A DNA stretch of 64,000 nt from Streptomyces silvae (GTDB lineage: Bacteria; Actinomycetota; Actinomycetes; Streptomycetales; Streptomycetaceae): the NCBI RefSeq assembly GCF_016745505.1, contig NZ_JAERUC010000184.1:1-64000 (forward strand), written 5' to 3'. How positions within the stretch are numbered: position 1 is the first letter of the stretch; the number at the start of each line of letters is the position of its first letter. Positions 52,217 to 60,778 of this stretch are shown in pieces. The notes below the pieces were generated by a model. That model saw nothing but the letters and a program-made list of their open reading frames with translations. It did no database searches and was not told where the DNA came from. The translations under genes and the position numbers were made by a program.

Positions 52217-53152
52217 TCACTGGGAGCGCTGTGCGCGCTGCTCGGCGGCCTCGCGCTGGGGGCCGACCGTGTGGGCGGGGTCCTCTGCGGAGGCGATGCC
52301 CGCCGCGAAGATCCCGAAGCGTGTGCAGACCGATCCGGCGAGCAGCGCGAGGCCCGCGCCGACGGCGACGGGACGGCTGCGGTGGCCGAGGAGGAGGGCC
52401 GCCGCCGCTCCGGCCGCGGTGAGCCCGCGTGCCGTGCGCAGCAGCGCTCCGGCCCGGCCCTCGCGGCAGGTCACCGCGACGGTGCCGAGGCGCCGCTCCA
52501 TGGCGTGGGTCGCGGCACCGTCGGCGACGGCGGCGAGTACGCAGGCGTAGCGCGCCGGGGTGTTCTCGTGCGGTGGCCCGGTGGCCAGTGCCATTCCGGC
52601 GGCAGCGGCGGTGGCCGACGCCGCGAAGAGGTAGGGGAGTTCACGGTGGGCGCCGTGCCACGCGGGTACGGCGGTGTCGGCGGCCAGGACCGCGGTGTAC
52701 GTCGCCAGGGCGGGCCCGAGCACCGCGGCGGCCGTGGTGGCGGCCACGCCGGTCCTGGGCAGCCGTCCCGTTACCGCGGTGAGGGCGGCGGCACCGGCGG
52801 CCGGCCCGTAGACGGAGAGCAGCCAGGAGCCCATGCTCATCGGGGAGGTCGGCTTGAAGACGCGCAGCATGTGCGAGAAGCGCGACGGACGGCCGAGGTC
52901 GTGGACGAGCGCGGCGGCGGAGAGACTGACGGCGGCGAGGGAGGACACCTTCAGGGCCTTGGCCGTGGTGGCGCGGCCGGTCAGCTGGGCTCCGGCGGCG
53001 ACGACGGACCCGGCGCCCGCGAGGCCGCCGAGGAAGAAGTAGCCGGCGATGTCCTGGGCGGACCACGACGGTGCCTTGATGACGGGGCGTCCGTAGTAGG
53101 ACACGGGCTCCTCACGGCGGGGTTTCTGCCTGCTGGTCGTGCCGCTGGTCAT
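52217..53152 (-). CDS. NrfD/PsrC-like membrane subunit of formate dehydrogenase
   Basis: Polytopic membrane protein of 311 residues with about eight hydrophobic segments and the family motifs YYGRPVIKAPSW, FFLGGLAGAGSV, DLGRPSRFSHMLRVFKPTSPMSMGSW (as DLGRPSRFSHML and TSPMSMGSW). It would exchange electrons with the quinone pool. The start codon overlaps the FdhB stop (ATGA). A longer open frame exists upstream but runs through fdhB in another frame. Confidence 0.88.
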   Translation of the reverse strand: MTSGTTSRQKPRREEPVSYYGRPVIKAPSWSAQDIAGYFFLGGLAGAGSVVAAGAQLTGRATTAKALKVSSLAAVSLSAAALVHDLGRPSRFSHMLRVFKPTSPMSMGSWLLSVYGPAAGAAALTAVTGRLPRTGVAATTAAAVLGPALATYTAVLAADTAVPAWHGAHRELPYLFAASATAAAAGMALATGPPHENTPARYACVLAAVADGAATHAMERRLGTVAVTCREGRAGALLRTARGLTAAGAAAALLLGHRSRPVAVGAGLALLAGSVCTRFGIFAAGIASAEDPAHTVGPQREAAEQRAQRSQ

Positions 53153-54075
53153 GTCCGGCCGCTCCTTCGGGTGAGTGCGGGAAGGGCGAAGGACAGGGCC
53201 GCGCCCGTGACGAGTGACAGTGCGGCGATGCCCGCGTGACGCCACATGGCGGCCAGGTCCCGGGTGGTGACCACGGGGTCCGGAGGCAGCCCGTACACCT
53301 CGGGTTCGTCCATGAGGAGGAAGAACGCCCCGTCCCCTCCGACCCCGTTGTCCGGTTCGTGGCCGTACAGCCGTGCCTCGGTGACTCCGGCGTCGTGCAG
53401 CTGCTCCACCCGCAGTGCGGCGCGCTCCCGCAGTTCGTCGAGCGGGCCGAACTGGATGGACTCGGTGGGACAGGCCTTGGCGCAGGCGGGTTCCTGCCCG
53501 GCGCCCAGGCGGTCGTAGCACATGGTGCACTTGAAGGCCCGGCCGTCCGTGGGGCGCTGCTCGATGACCCCGTACGGGCAGGCGGGCACGCAGTAGCCGC
53601 AGCCGTTGCAGATGTCCTCCTGGACGACGACGGTGCCGAACTCCGTGCGGAACAGCGATCCGGTCGGACAGACGTCCAGGCACGCGGCGTGGGTGCAGTG
53701 CTTGCAGACGTCCGAGGACATCAGCCACCGCACGCCCGCCCCGTCGTCCTCACCCGCCCCGGGCGTCCCGGAGTCCGGTGCGAGGAGCGGCAGTTCGGTG
53801 CGTCCGGCGGGCACGGGCTGCTCGATGAAGGCGACGTGCCGCCAGGTGGAGGCGCCCAGGCCGACGGTGTTGTCGTACGACATGCCGGTGAGCGACAGCC
53901 CGTCCTCGGGGAGGGCGTTCCACTCCTTGCAGGCGACCTCGCACGCCTTGCAGCCGATGCAGACGGAGGTGTCGGTGAAGAAGCCGACGCGCGGCGGGGC
54001 GTTCTCGTGCCCGGCGTCGCCCGCCGGGTCGGGCTCGGGCCCGCTGAAGAGGTCGTTCCCCATGATGTCCCTCAT
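53149..54075 (-). CDS. fdhB: Formate dehydrogenase iron-sulfur subunit
   Basis: Electron-transfer subunit of 308 residues with four 4Fe-4S clusters: CIGCKACEVACKEW, CKHCTHAACLDVCPTG (CxxC pattern), CNGCGYCVPACPYG and CTMCYDRLG...CAKACPTESI. A C-terminal hydrophobic helix (AALSLVTGAALSFALPAL) anchors it in the membrane. ATG 54075 overlaps the FdhA stop (ATGA); an alternative ATG lies 12 bases further in (54063). Confidence 0.92.
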   Translation of the reverse strand: MRDIMGNDLFSGPEPDPAGDAGHENAPPRVGFFTDTSVCIGCKACEVACKEWNALPEDGLSLTGMSYDNTVGLGASTWRHVAFIEQPVPAGRTELPLLAPDSGTPGAGEDDGAGVRWLMSSDVCKHCTHAACLDVCPTGSLFRTEFGTVVVQEDICNGCGYCVPACPYGVIEQRPTDGRAFKCTMCYDRLGAGQEPACAKACPTESIQFGPLDELRERAALRVEQLHDAGVTEARLYGHEPDNGVGGDGAFFLLMDEPEVYGLPPDPVVTTRDLAAMWRHAGIAALSLVTGAALSFALPALTRRSGRT

Positions 54076-57000
54076 GACGTCTCCCGCGTTCCGGTGGTCC
54101 CGGTGATTCCGGCCCTGCGGCGGTACTCGGCGACGAGTTCGGGCAGCGCGGGCCCCCTGGGCCTGCGTCCGGGCCGGATGTCGGCGGTGAGCGCCTTGTC
54201 CTCCTGGATCAGGGCGTTGGGGTCGAGCGCGATGGCGACCAGCTCGTTGGCCGCGTCCCCGGTGGCGATCCCGTTGGGGCCCCAGTGGAAGGGCAGGCCG
54301 ATCTGGTGCACGGTGCGGCCGCCGACGGTCAGGGGCGTGATCCTGCGGGTCACCATGACGCGGGCCTCGACGGCGTTGCGCGCCGTGACGATGGTGGCCC
54401 AGCCACCGTGCTCCAGCCCTCTCTCCTCGGCGAGCATCGGTGACACCTCGCAGAAGAACTCGGGCTGCAGCTCGGAGAGATAGGGCGACCAGCGGCTCAT
54501 CCCGCCCGCCGTGAAGTGTTCGGTGAGGCGGTGGGTGGTGACGACGTACGGATACACGTCCGCGCCCGGCTCGTCGCCGCTCGGGTGGGAGCGGTTGCCC
54601 TCGCGCGGGTGCAGCTTCCTGACCGGCGAGCGGGAGCGCGAGGGGTGGAGCGCGTTGGTGAACGGCGAGTCCTGCGGCTCGTAGTGCGTGGGCAGCGGGC
54701 CGTCCTCCAGGCCGGCGGGGGCGTAGAGCCAGCCCTTGCCGTCGGCCTGCATGATGAACGGGTCGTCGCCGCGCAGTGCGTCGGGCCCCTCGGCGCCGGG
54801 CGGAGGTACGTGGCCGGGGGCACGGTCGGGGATGAAGTCGGGGACGTCGTACCCGGTCCACCGGCCTGCGGCCTCGTCCCACCAGATGTGGGCCTTGCGG
54901 TCGCTCCACGGGGTGCCGTCGGGGGCCGCCGAGGCCCGGTTGTAGAGGATGCGCCGGTTCGCGGGCCAGGCCCAGGCCCATTCGGCGGCCACCCAGTCCT
55001 GCTCGGTGTGGGGCTTGCGGCGGGCGGCCTGGTTGACGCCGTCCGCGTACACCCCGCAGTAGATCCAGCATCCGCACCGGGTCGAACCGTCGTCCTTGAG
55101 CTCGGTGTAGGCGGAGAGCGGCGCCCCGTCCGGGCCGTGTCCGTTGATCTCCGCCAGGACCGCCGCGGAGACGGGTTCACCGAGCGGCCCGTCCACGGGG
55201 TAGTCCCAGGTCAGGTCCTGGATGGCGCGGTCCATCGGATCGGTGGAGCCCGCGAGCCGCTCCTTGATGCGGCGGCCCAGGTGGTACATGAACCAGAGGT
55301 CGCTGCGCGCGTCGCCCTCGGGTTCGACGGCGGTGTGGTGCCACTGGAGCCACCGGTTGGTGTTGGTGAAGGAGCCGGACTTCTCGGTGTGCGCCGCCGC
55401 CGGGAAGAAGAAGACCTCGGTGCCGATCTCCTCGGTGGTCATCTCGCCGGTCTCGGTCTCCGGGCCGTCCTGCCACCAGGTCGCGGACTCGATGAGGGAG
55501 AAGTCGCGGACGACCAGCCATTCGAGCTGCGCCATGCCGAGCCGTTGCAGCCGGGTGTTGGCGGAGCCGACGGCCGGGTTCTCGCCCATCAGGAAGTAGC
55601 CCTTGCACTCCCCCGCCAGCTGCGCCATCACCGTCTCGTACGTGCCGTGGGAGCCGGTGAGGCGGGGCAGGTGGTCGAAGCAGAAGTCGTTCGCGGCGGT
55701 GGCCGCGTCCCCGTAGTAGGCCTTGAGCAGGCTGACGAAGTAGGCCCGCATGTTGCCCCAGAAGCCCTTGTCGGTGCGGCTGGCCCGGATGAAGGCGTCG
55801 AGGTCCTCGTGGGCGTGGGCGTGCGGCATCGGGAGATAGCCCGGCAGCAGGTTGAAGAGGGTCGGGATGTCGCTGGAGCCCTGGATCGAGGCGTGCCCGC
55901 GCAGCGCCTGGATGCCGCCGCCGGGCCGGCCGATGTTGCCCAGGAGCAGCTGGAGCACGCTCGCCGCGCGGATGCACTGGGCGCCGGTGGTGTGCTGGGT
56001 CCAGCCGACGGCGTACGCGAAGGCGGCGGTCCGCTCGCGTCCGGAGTTGGAGGTCAGCGCGTCGCAGACCTCCAGGAAGACCTCGCGCTTCACCCCGCAG
56101 ATCTCCTCGACCATCTCGGGGGTGTAGCGGGCGTAGTGACGCCTGAGGATCTGATAGACGCACCGCGGGTCCTGGAGGGTCTCGTCGCGCGGCGGCCGTG
56201 CGCCGGCCTGCGCGCCTCCCGACCCGTGGGTCTCGGACCTGGCCGCGGAGTGGATCCGGCTCTGCGCGTCGTCGCTCCTGGCGCGTTCCTCGTACTGCTC
56301 GTCCACGTCCCCGGCGGGCGACTGCACCTCGGAGTCCCGGTACTGCCAGCTGCTGGGGTCGTAGTGGGCGCGTTCCTCGTCGAGACCGGAGAAGACTCCG
56401 TCGAGGTCCTCGGTGTCCCGGAAGTCGTCGCCGACCAGCGTGGCGGCGTTGGTGTAGTTGAGGACGTACTCGCGGAAGTCCTTCTCCTCGCTGAGGACGT
56501 GGTTGATGATGCCGCCGAGGAACGCGATGTCGCTGCCGGCGCGGATGGGCACGAAAAGATCGGCCAGTGCGCTCGTACGGGTGAAGCGCGGGTCCACATG
56601 GATGATCCGGGCGCCGCGCGCCTTCGCCTCCATCACCCACTGGAAACCGACCGGGTGGGCCTCGGCGAAGTTCGATCCCTGGATGACGATGCAGTCCGAG
56701 TGCTGGAGGTCCTGCATGAAGGTGGTTGCCCCGCCCCGGCCGAACGAGGTGCCGAGTCCGGCGACGGTGGAGCTGTGGCAGACCCGCGCCTGGTTCTCCA
56801 CCTGGACGACGCCGAGGCCCGTGAAGAGCTTCTTGATCAGGTAGTTCTCCTCGTTGTCCAAGGTCGCGCCGCCGAGACTGGCGATGCCCAGGGTGCGTGC
56901 CGTGCGGAGCCCCTCGTGCTCCCACTGCCAGGTCCTGCGCCGGGTCTCGATGACGCGGTCCGCGACCATGTCCATCGCGGTCTCCAGGTCGAGCGGCTCC

Positions 57001-57344
57001 CAGTCGGTGCCGTAAGGGCGCCTGTGGAGCACCTGGTGACGGCGGGCCGGGCCGGTGGTGAGCTGGAGCGTCGAGGAGCCCTTGGGGCAGAGCCTGCCGC
57101 GGCTGACGGGTGAGTCCGGGTCGCCCTCGATCTGGACGACCCGGTCGTCCTTCACGTACACCTGCTGGCCGCAGCCCACCGCGCAGTACGGGCAGACGGA
57201 CTTGACGACGCGGTCCGCCGTGGCCGTCCGGGGCCGGAGCTGCTCCGTCTCCCGTGACATCACCGCCCGTCCCCTGCCCAGAGGATCGCCGCCGGTCAGC
57301 TGCCGGTACACGGGCCAGCGGCCGAGCGGATTGCCTGCTCCCAT
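54072..57344 (-). CDS. fdhA: Molybdenum formate dehydrogenase catalytic subunit, cysteine type
   Basis: Mo-bisMGD enzyme of 1090 residues that oxidises formate to CO2. The N-terminal 4Fe-4S site is Cys51, Cys54, Cys58 and Cys86 (VCPYCAVGCG ... LCPKG); the metal-ligating residue is Cys189 in ARVCHSSTVAGL, where many enzymes have selenocysteine, and its neighbour His190 is also conserved. A long central insertion (YDPSSWQYRDSEVQ...) is typical of this branch. No Tat signal precedes the fold, suggesting a cytoplasmic catalytic side. GGAGG 10 bases before ATG 57344; the longer upstream in-frame text is Ser/Arg-rich and not coding. FdhD, needed for sulfuration, is not nearby. Confidence 0.93.
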   Translation of the reverse strand: MGAGNPLGRWPVYRQLTGGDPLGRGRAVMSRETEQLRPRTATADRVVKSVCPYCAVGCGQQVYVKDDRVVQIEGDPDSPVSRGRLCPKGSSTLQLTTGPARRHQVLHRRPYGTDWEPLDLETAMDMVADRVIETRRRTWQWEHEGLRTARTLGIASLGGATLDNEENYLIKKLFTGLGVVQVENQARVCHSSTVAGLGTSFGRGGATTFMQDLQHSDCIVIQGSNFAEAHPVGFQWVMEAKARGARIIHVDPRFTRTSALADLFVPIRAGSDIAFLGGIINHVLSEEKDFREYVLNYTNAATLVGDDFRDTEDLDGVFSGLDEERAHYDPSSWQYRDSEVQSPAGDVDEQYEERARSDDAQSRIHSAARSETHGSGGAQAGARPPRDETLQDPRCVYQILRRHYARYTPEMVEEICGVKREVFLEVCDALTSNSGRERTAAFAYAVGWTQHTTGAQCIRAASVLQLLLGNIGRPGGGIQALRGHASIQGSSDIPTLFNLLPGYLPMPHAHAHEDLDAFIRASRTDKGFWGNMRAYFVSLLKAYYGDAATAANDFCFDHLPRLTGSHGTYETVMAQLAGECKGYFLMGENPAVGSANTRLQRLGMAQLEWLVVRDFSLIESATWWQDGPETETGEMTTEEIGTEVFFFPAAAHTEKSGSFTNTNRWLQWHHTAVEPEGDARSDLWFMYHLGRRIKERLAGSTDPMDRAIQDLTWDYPVDGPLGEPVSAAVLAEINGHGPDGAPLSAYTELKDDGSTRCGCWIYCGVYADGVNQAARRKPHTEQDWVAAEWAWAWPANRRILYNRASAAPDGTPWSDRKAHIWWDEAAGRWTGYDVPDFIPDRAPGHVPPPGAEGPDALRGDDPFIMQADGKGWLYAPAGLEDGPLPTHYEPQDSPFTNALHPSRSRSPVRKLHPREGNRSHPSGDEPGADVYPYVVTTHRLTEHFTAGGMSRWSPYLSELQPEFFCEVSPMLAEERGLEHGGWATIVTARNAVEARVMVTRRITPLTVGGRTVHQIGLPFHWGPNGIATGDAANELVAIALDPNALIQEDKALTADIRPGRRPRGPALPELVAEYRRRAGITGTTGTRETS

Positions 57345-57492
57345 CGCGATTCCTCCAGCGGTCCGGGGACTGACTCCAGGCTCGCCCCACGGCTCCGTGT
57401 CGGCGACACGAGCGAGGTCTCGACGGGCGGGCCCGCGAAAGATCTCGTACCCGGTGTGCGGCGGGGAAACGTGGGACGGCCCGCGCCGCCGC

Positions 57493-58458
57493 CTACAGTT
57501 CGCGCAGCGCCGGCAGGAGCGTGCTGCGGGCCCAGTCGATGAAGGGCGCCTGCTGGGCCCCGCCGATCTGGACGAGGGCGACCTCGGTGAAGCCCGCCTC
57601 GGCGTAGGGGCGTACGGCCTCGACGAACGCGTCGACGTCCGGGCCGCAGGGGATCGCGTCGGCGATGTCCTCCTTGCGTACGAACTGGGTGGCCTGGTCG
57701 AAGGCGGCCGGTCCCGGCAGCTCCGAGTTGACCTTCCAGCCGCCGAGCGACCAGCAGAACTGGTCGTGGGCGCGGTCGATCGCGGCGTCCCGGTCGGGGT
57801 CGTAGCAGACGGGCACCTGCCCCACCCGGGGCTTCCCCGCACCGCCGTGCCGGTCGAACTCGCTCAGGAGTTCGCCCTTGGGTTCGGTCGCGATGACCAG
57901 GTCGGCGAGCCGGCCGGCGAGCGCGCAGGACCTTCCGCCGGAGACCGCGATGCCGAGGGGGACGCGCTGTTCGGGCAGGTCCCACAGCTTGGCGTTCTCC
58001 ACGTCGAAGTGGGCGCCGTGGTGGTTGACGTAGCCCCCGTCGAAGAGCGCGCGGATGATGTGCACGGCCTCCTCGAGCATCTCCAGGCGGACATGGGGTG
58101 CGGGCCACCCGCCGCCCACGACGTGCTCGTTGAGGCTCTCCCCCGAGCCGAGTCCGAGTCGGAACCGGCCTTCGGCGAGCAGTTGGAGCGTGGCGGCCTT
58201 CTGGGCGATCACCGCGGGGTGGTAGCGGGTGGTCGGGCAGGTCACGTACGTCATCAGGGGGATCGTGGAGGTGGCCTGCGCGGCGGCGCCCAGCACGGAC
58301 CACGCATAGGGCGCGTGTCCCTGGGAAGCCAACCAGGGGAAGTAGTGATCCGAGGTGACGGAGAAGTCGAATCCGGCCCGTTCCGCGGCGACCACGTCCT
58401 GGACGAGGGCTCGCGGGCCTGCTTGCTCGGTCATCATCGTGTAGCCGATTTGAACCAT
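57493..58458 (-). CDS. LLM-class F420-dependent oxidoreductase
   Basis: TIM-barrel oxidoreductase of 321 residues of the luciferase-like F420 family (related to F420-dependent glucose-6-phosphate dehydrogenase). Features: MVQIGYTMMTEQA start, SVTSDHYFPWLASQGH, GRFRLGLGSGESLNEH, EPKGELLSEFD. Substrate unknown. The start at 58458 begins the conserved fold but lacks a clear ribosome site; an upstream in-frame start at 58494 lies in the operator region. TTGACA on this strand at 58502-58507 could be its -35 box. Confidence 0.83.
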   Translation of the reverse strand: MVQIGYTMMTEQAGPRALVQDVVAAERAGFDFSVTSDHYFPWLASQGHAPYAWSVLGAAAQATSTIPLMTYVTCPTTRYHPAVIAQKAATLQLLAEGRFRLGLGSGESLNEHVVGGGWPAPHVRLEMLEEAVHIIRALFDGGYVNHHGAHFDVENAKLWDLPEQRVPLGIAVSGGRSCALAGRLADLVIATEPKGELLSEFDRHGGAGKPRVGQVPVCYDPDRDAAIDRAHDQFCWSLGGWKVNSELPGPAAFDQATQFVRKEDIADAIPCGPDVDAFVEAVRPYAEAGFTEVALVQIGGAQQAPFIDWARSTLLPALREL

Positions 58459-58476
58459 ACGAAACACATTTACCGT

Positions 58477-58537
58477 GACATCGTCATAAAACATGAATTC
58501 ATGTCAATGGCTGTCTGTGATCGATACCCCGGGGTAT
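58477..58537. promoter_or_regulatory. Cluster of three palindromes in the divergent region before the cation-efflux operon
   Basis: TGAC-ATC-GTCA (58477-58487), ACATGAATTCATGT (58491-58504, perfect) and ATACCCCGGGGTAT (58524-58537, perfect). The last one, 9 bases before the DUF6479 start codon, resembles the G-tract operators of CsoR/RcnR-family metal sensors. The middle one overlaps a TTGACA box of the leftward gene. Confidence 0.55.
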
Positions 58538-58546
58538 GCGCCATGC

Positions 58547-58894
58547 ATGGACGTAACGAACGGAGCAAGGGACTCGCTGGCCGCCACCCTCGCTGACAGC
58601 GGCGGCGGTGCGGCAGGTGTGATCCTCGGCGTCGTCGGGGTCGCCGTGGTGGTGCTGCTGATCGGCGCCTTCTGGTGGGGCATGCGGCGCCGGGACAAGG
58701 AGTCGCCGCCGCCGCGCCCCGAGGAGCAGCCGGCCCGGCCGGACCACCGTACGGAGATCCGGGAGAGCGACGTGCACGGCTCGGACCGCTTCCCCGAGGA
58801 CGGGCGGGCGATGACGCCGTACGAACTCGGTGACCACGGCAACGAGGTGATCCCGCCCGAGCCCGGCCCCGATCCCGAGCGCCCGCGCGACTGA
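58547..58894 (+). CDS. DUF6479-like small membrane protein
   Basis: Protein of 115 residues: short N-terminus, one membrane helix (VILGVVGVAVVVLLIGAFWWG), then a charged Pro-rich cytoplasmic tail (RRRDKESPPPRPEEQPARP) ending PGPDPERPRD. This pattern matches a Streptomyces-specific family of unknown function. ATG 58547 is preferred over an upstream in-frame ATG at 58493 because that one would put the operator inside the gene. It lies 26 bases upstream of a cation diffusion facilitator, suggesting a shared role in metal handling. Confidence 0.7.
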   Translation: MDVTNGARDSLAATLADSGGGAAGVILGVVGVAVVVLLIGAFWWGMRRRDKESPPPRPEEQPARPDHRTEIRESDVHGSDRFPEDGRAMTPYELGDHGNEVIPPEPGPDPERPRD

Positions 58895-58920
58895 CGGCGG
58901 CGCCGACGGATGGGGGGAGC

Positions 58921-59838
58921 ATGAACCGGCCGAAGTCCGACCGCAGGACCCGGATCACGGTCCTGGTGGCACTGGGCGCCAACCTCGTCATCGCTGTGGC
59001 CAAGGGGGTGGGGGGATTCCTGTCGGGGTCCCCCGCCCTGCTGTCCGAGGCCGCCCACTCCGTGGCGGACAGCGTGAACGAGGTCTTCCTGCTGGCCGCG
59101 CTCAGGCGCAGCCGACGGCCTCCTGACGCCCGTCACCCCTTCGGGTACGGCAAGGAGCGCTATTTCTGGTCGCTGCTGGCGGCCGTCGGGATCTTCGTCG
59201 TGGGGGGCTGCTTCTCGTTCTTCCAGGGGATCGAGGCGCTCGGCCGGGACGAACAGGAGTCGCCCGACGGGTACACGGCAGGTCTGATCGTCCTCGGGGT
59301 CGCCCTCGTCGCGGAGGGCAGCTCCCTGGTCCGCGCGCTGGTCCAGCTCCGCGGGGAGAAGGGCGGCGCCGCCCGCGACCCCGCGCTGCGGACGGTGATC
59401 GCCGAGGACAGCACCGCCGTGCTGGGCGTCGTGCTGGCCATGGCGGGCATGGTGCTGCACCTCGTCACGGGTGACGTCGTGTGGGAGGCGTCGGCCTCCC
59501 TGGGGATCGGCCTGCTGCTGGTCTACGTCGCCTACCGGCTCGGCAAGGACGCCCGCGACCGGCTGATCGGGGAATCCGCCGGACCGGGGCTGCGCCGGGG
59601 CGTGGAGGAGTTCCTCACCTCCCAGGCCGAGATCGACAACGTGGCGGCCCTGTTCACCATGGGCCTCGGCCTCGATTCGGTGCTCGTGGCGGCCCGGGTC
59701 GATCTGGCTCCCGGCATCGACAGCGAGGAGATCGAGCGGGTCGCCGTCCGGATCAAGCGGTCGATCGCACGGTCGTGGCCGGAGGCCGAGCACGTCTTCC
59801 TCGACATCACGAACGCGCCGCCCCGGGGCGGCGTGTGA
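58921..59838 (+). CDS. Cation diffusion facilitator efflux transporter
   Basis: CDF antiporter of 305 residues with six membrane segments. Metal-site motif His46-x3-Asp50 in SEAAHSVADSVNE (TM2), the RHPFGYGKERYFWSL loop, and EDSTAVLGV in TM5; a C-terminal cytoplasmic domain (VDLAPGIDSEEIERVA) follows. It exports divalent cations such as Zn, Co, Ni or Fe/Mn; the exact metal is not set by motifs. GGGGGGAGC precedes ATG. Co-transcribed with the small membrane protein behind the CsoR-like palindrome. Confidence 0.9.
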   Translation: MNRPKSDRRTRITVLVALGANLVIAVAKGVGGFLSGSPALLSEAAHSVADSVNEVFLLAALRRSRRPPDARHPFGYGKERYFWSLLAAVGIFVVGGCFSFFQGIEALGRDEQESPDGYTAGLIVLGVALVAEGSSLVRALVQLRGEKGGAARDPALRTVIAEDSTAVLGVVLAMAGMVLHLVTGDVVWEASASLGIGLLLVYVAYRLGKDARDRLIGESAGPGLRRGVEEFLTSQAEIDNVAALFTMGLGLDSVLVAARVDLAPGIDSEEIERVAVRIKRSIARSWPEAEHVFLDITNAPPRGGV

Positions 59839-59940
59839 CCGCGCCCGCCGCGTGTTGCGGGAGTCGCCCGGGCGCATGAGGCTGGTCCTGGCCGCGCGGC
59901 ACCGAAGAAGTCATGCCGCAGAACGATAAGGCAGTGGACC

Positions 59941-60774
59941 ATGACCCCTAGCGATCCGCGGACCGCTCCGGAACCGGCGGTGCTGAGCGGCGCGAGCGCC
60001 CCGTGCTGGGTCCACCTGGTGACCCGCGACCTGGAGGACGCGAGCCGCTTCTACGGCGCCGTCCTCGGCTGGACGTTCCGCCGGGGGCCGCTCGGCAGGG
60101 ACTTCCTGATGGCCCGCTCCGACGGTGTGCCGGTCGCGGGCATCGGTGCGGTCGCGTCCGCCTACCAGGTGGCCGTGGCCTGGATGCCGTACTTCTCCGT
60201 CAAGGACGCCGACGTCGTATCGGACCGCATCCGTGAACGCAGCGGAACCGTGGCCGTGGGCCCGCTGACGATCGGGACGGGCCGCGCGGTCCTGGCCGCC
60301 GACCGGGACGGCGCGTCCTTCGGGGTCTGGGAGTGGACGGGGCGCGCGGCCACCCTGGCACCGTCCGGGAACCGCGCGCACGCCTGGCTCCGGCTGCGCA
60401 CCAGGGACGCCTTCGACGCCGCGATCTTCTACGGCGAGGTCCTCGGCTGGGCGAGCGGCGAGCCCGGCGGCTGCGAGGCGGCGTACGTGAAGGAAGAGGT
60501 GCTCGTACGCTGCAACGGGCGCCCGCTGGCCCGGATCAGCTCCGGTGCCGTCGAGGCCGCCCCCGACCCGCAGGTGCGCCCGCACTGGCAGGTGCAGTTC
60601 CCGGTCCCCGACGTGGGCGCGACGGTGCTCGCCGCGGAGCGGAACGGCGGCACCCTCATGGAGCGCCGCGACGTGCAGTACGGCAACGAGGCGACGCTGC
60701 GGGACCCGGACGGCGGGCTCTTCACCGTGACGGACGTACGCGGCCCGGCGGGCGCGGACGAGGACGGGAGCTGA
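59941..60774 (+). CDS. Two-domain VOC family protein
   Basis: Protein of 277 residues with two vicinal-oxygen-chelate modules: residues about 20-130 (WVHLVTRDLEDASRFYGAVLGW) and about 145-265 (WLRLRTRDAFDAAIFYGEVLGW), each with the beta-alpha-beta-beta-beta pattern. Such fused VOC proteins act as hydrolyases, resistance proteins or isomerases; no substrate can be assigned. Stop codon is four bases from the converging gene. Confidence 0.82.
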   Translation: MTPSDPRTAPEPAVLSGASAPCWVHLVTRDLEDASRFYGAVLGWTFRRGPLGRDFLMARSDGVPVAGIGAVASAYQVAVAWMPYFSVKDADVVSDRIRERSGTVAVGPLTIGTGRAVLAADRDGASFGVWEWTGRAATLAPSGNRAHAWLRLRTRDAFDAAIFYGEVLGWASGEPGGCEAAYVKEEVLVRCNGRPLARISSGAVEAAPDPQVRPHWQVQFPVPDVGATVLAAERNGGTLMERRDVQYGNEATLRDPDGGLFTVTDVRGPAGADEDGS

Positions 60775-60778
60775 CCGG

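Noticed and set aside
54516..57113. A 2.6-kb plus-strand open frame opposite fdhA
   Set aside because: Mirror frame of fdhA; Val/Gly-rich text with no family match, whereas fdhA has all cofactor motifs.
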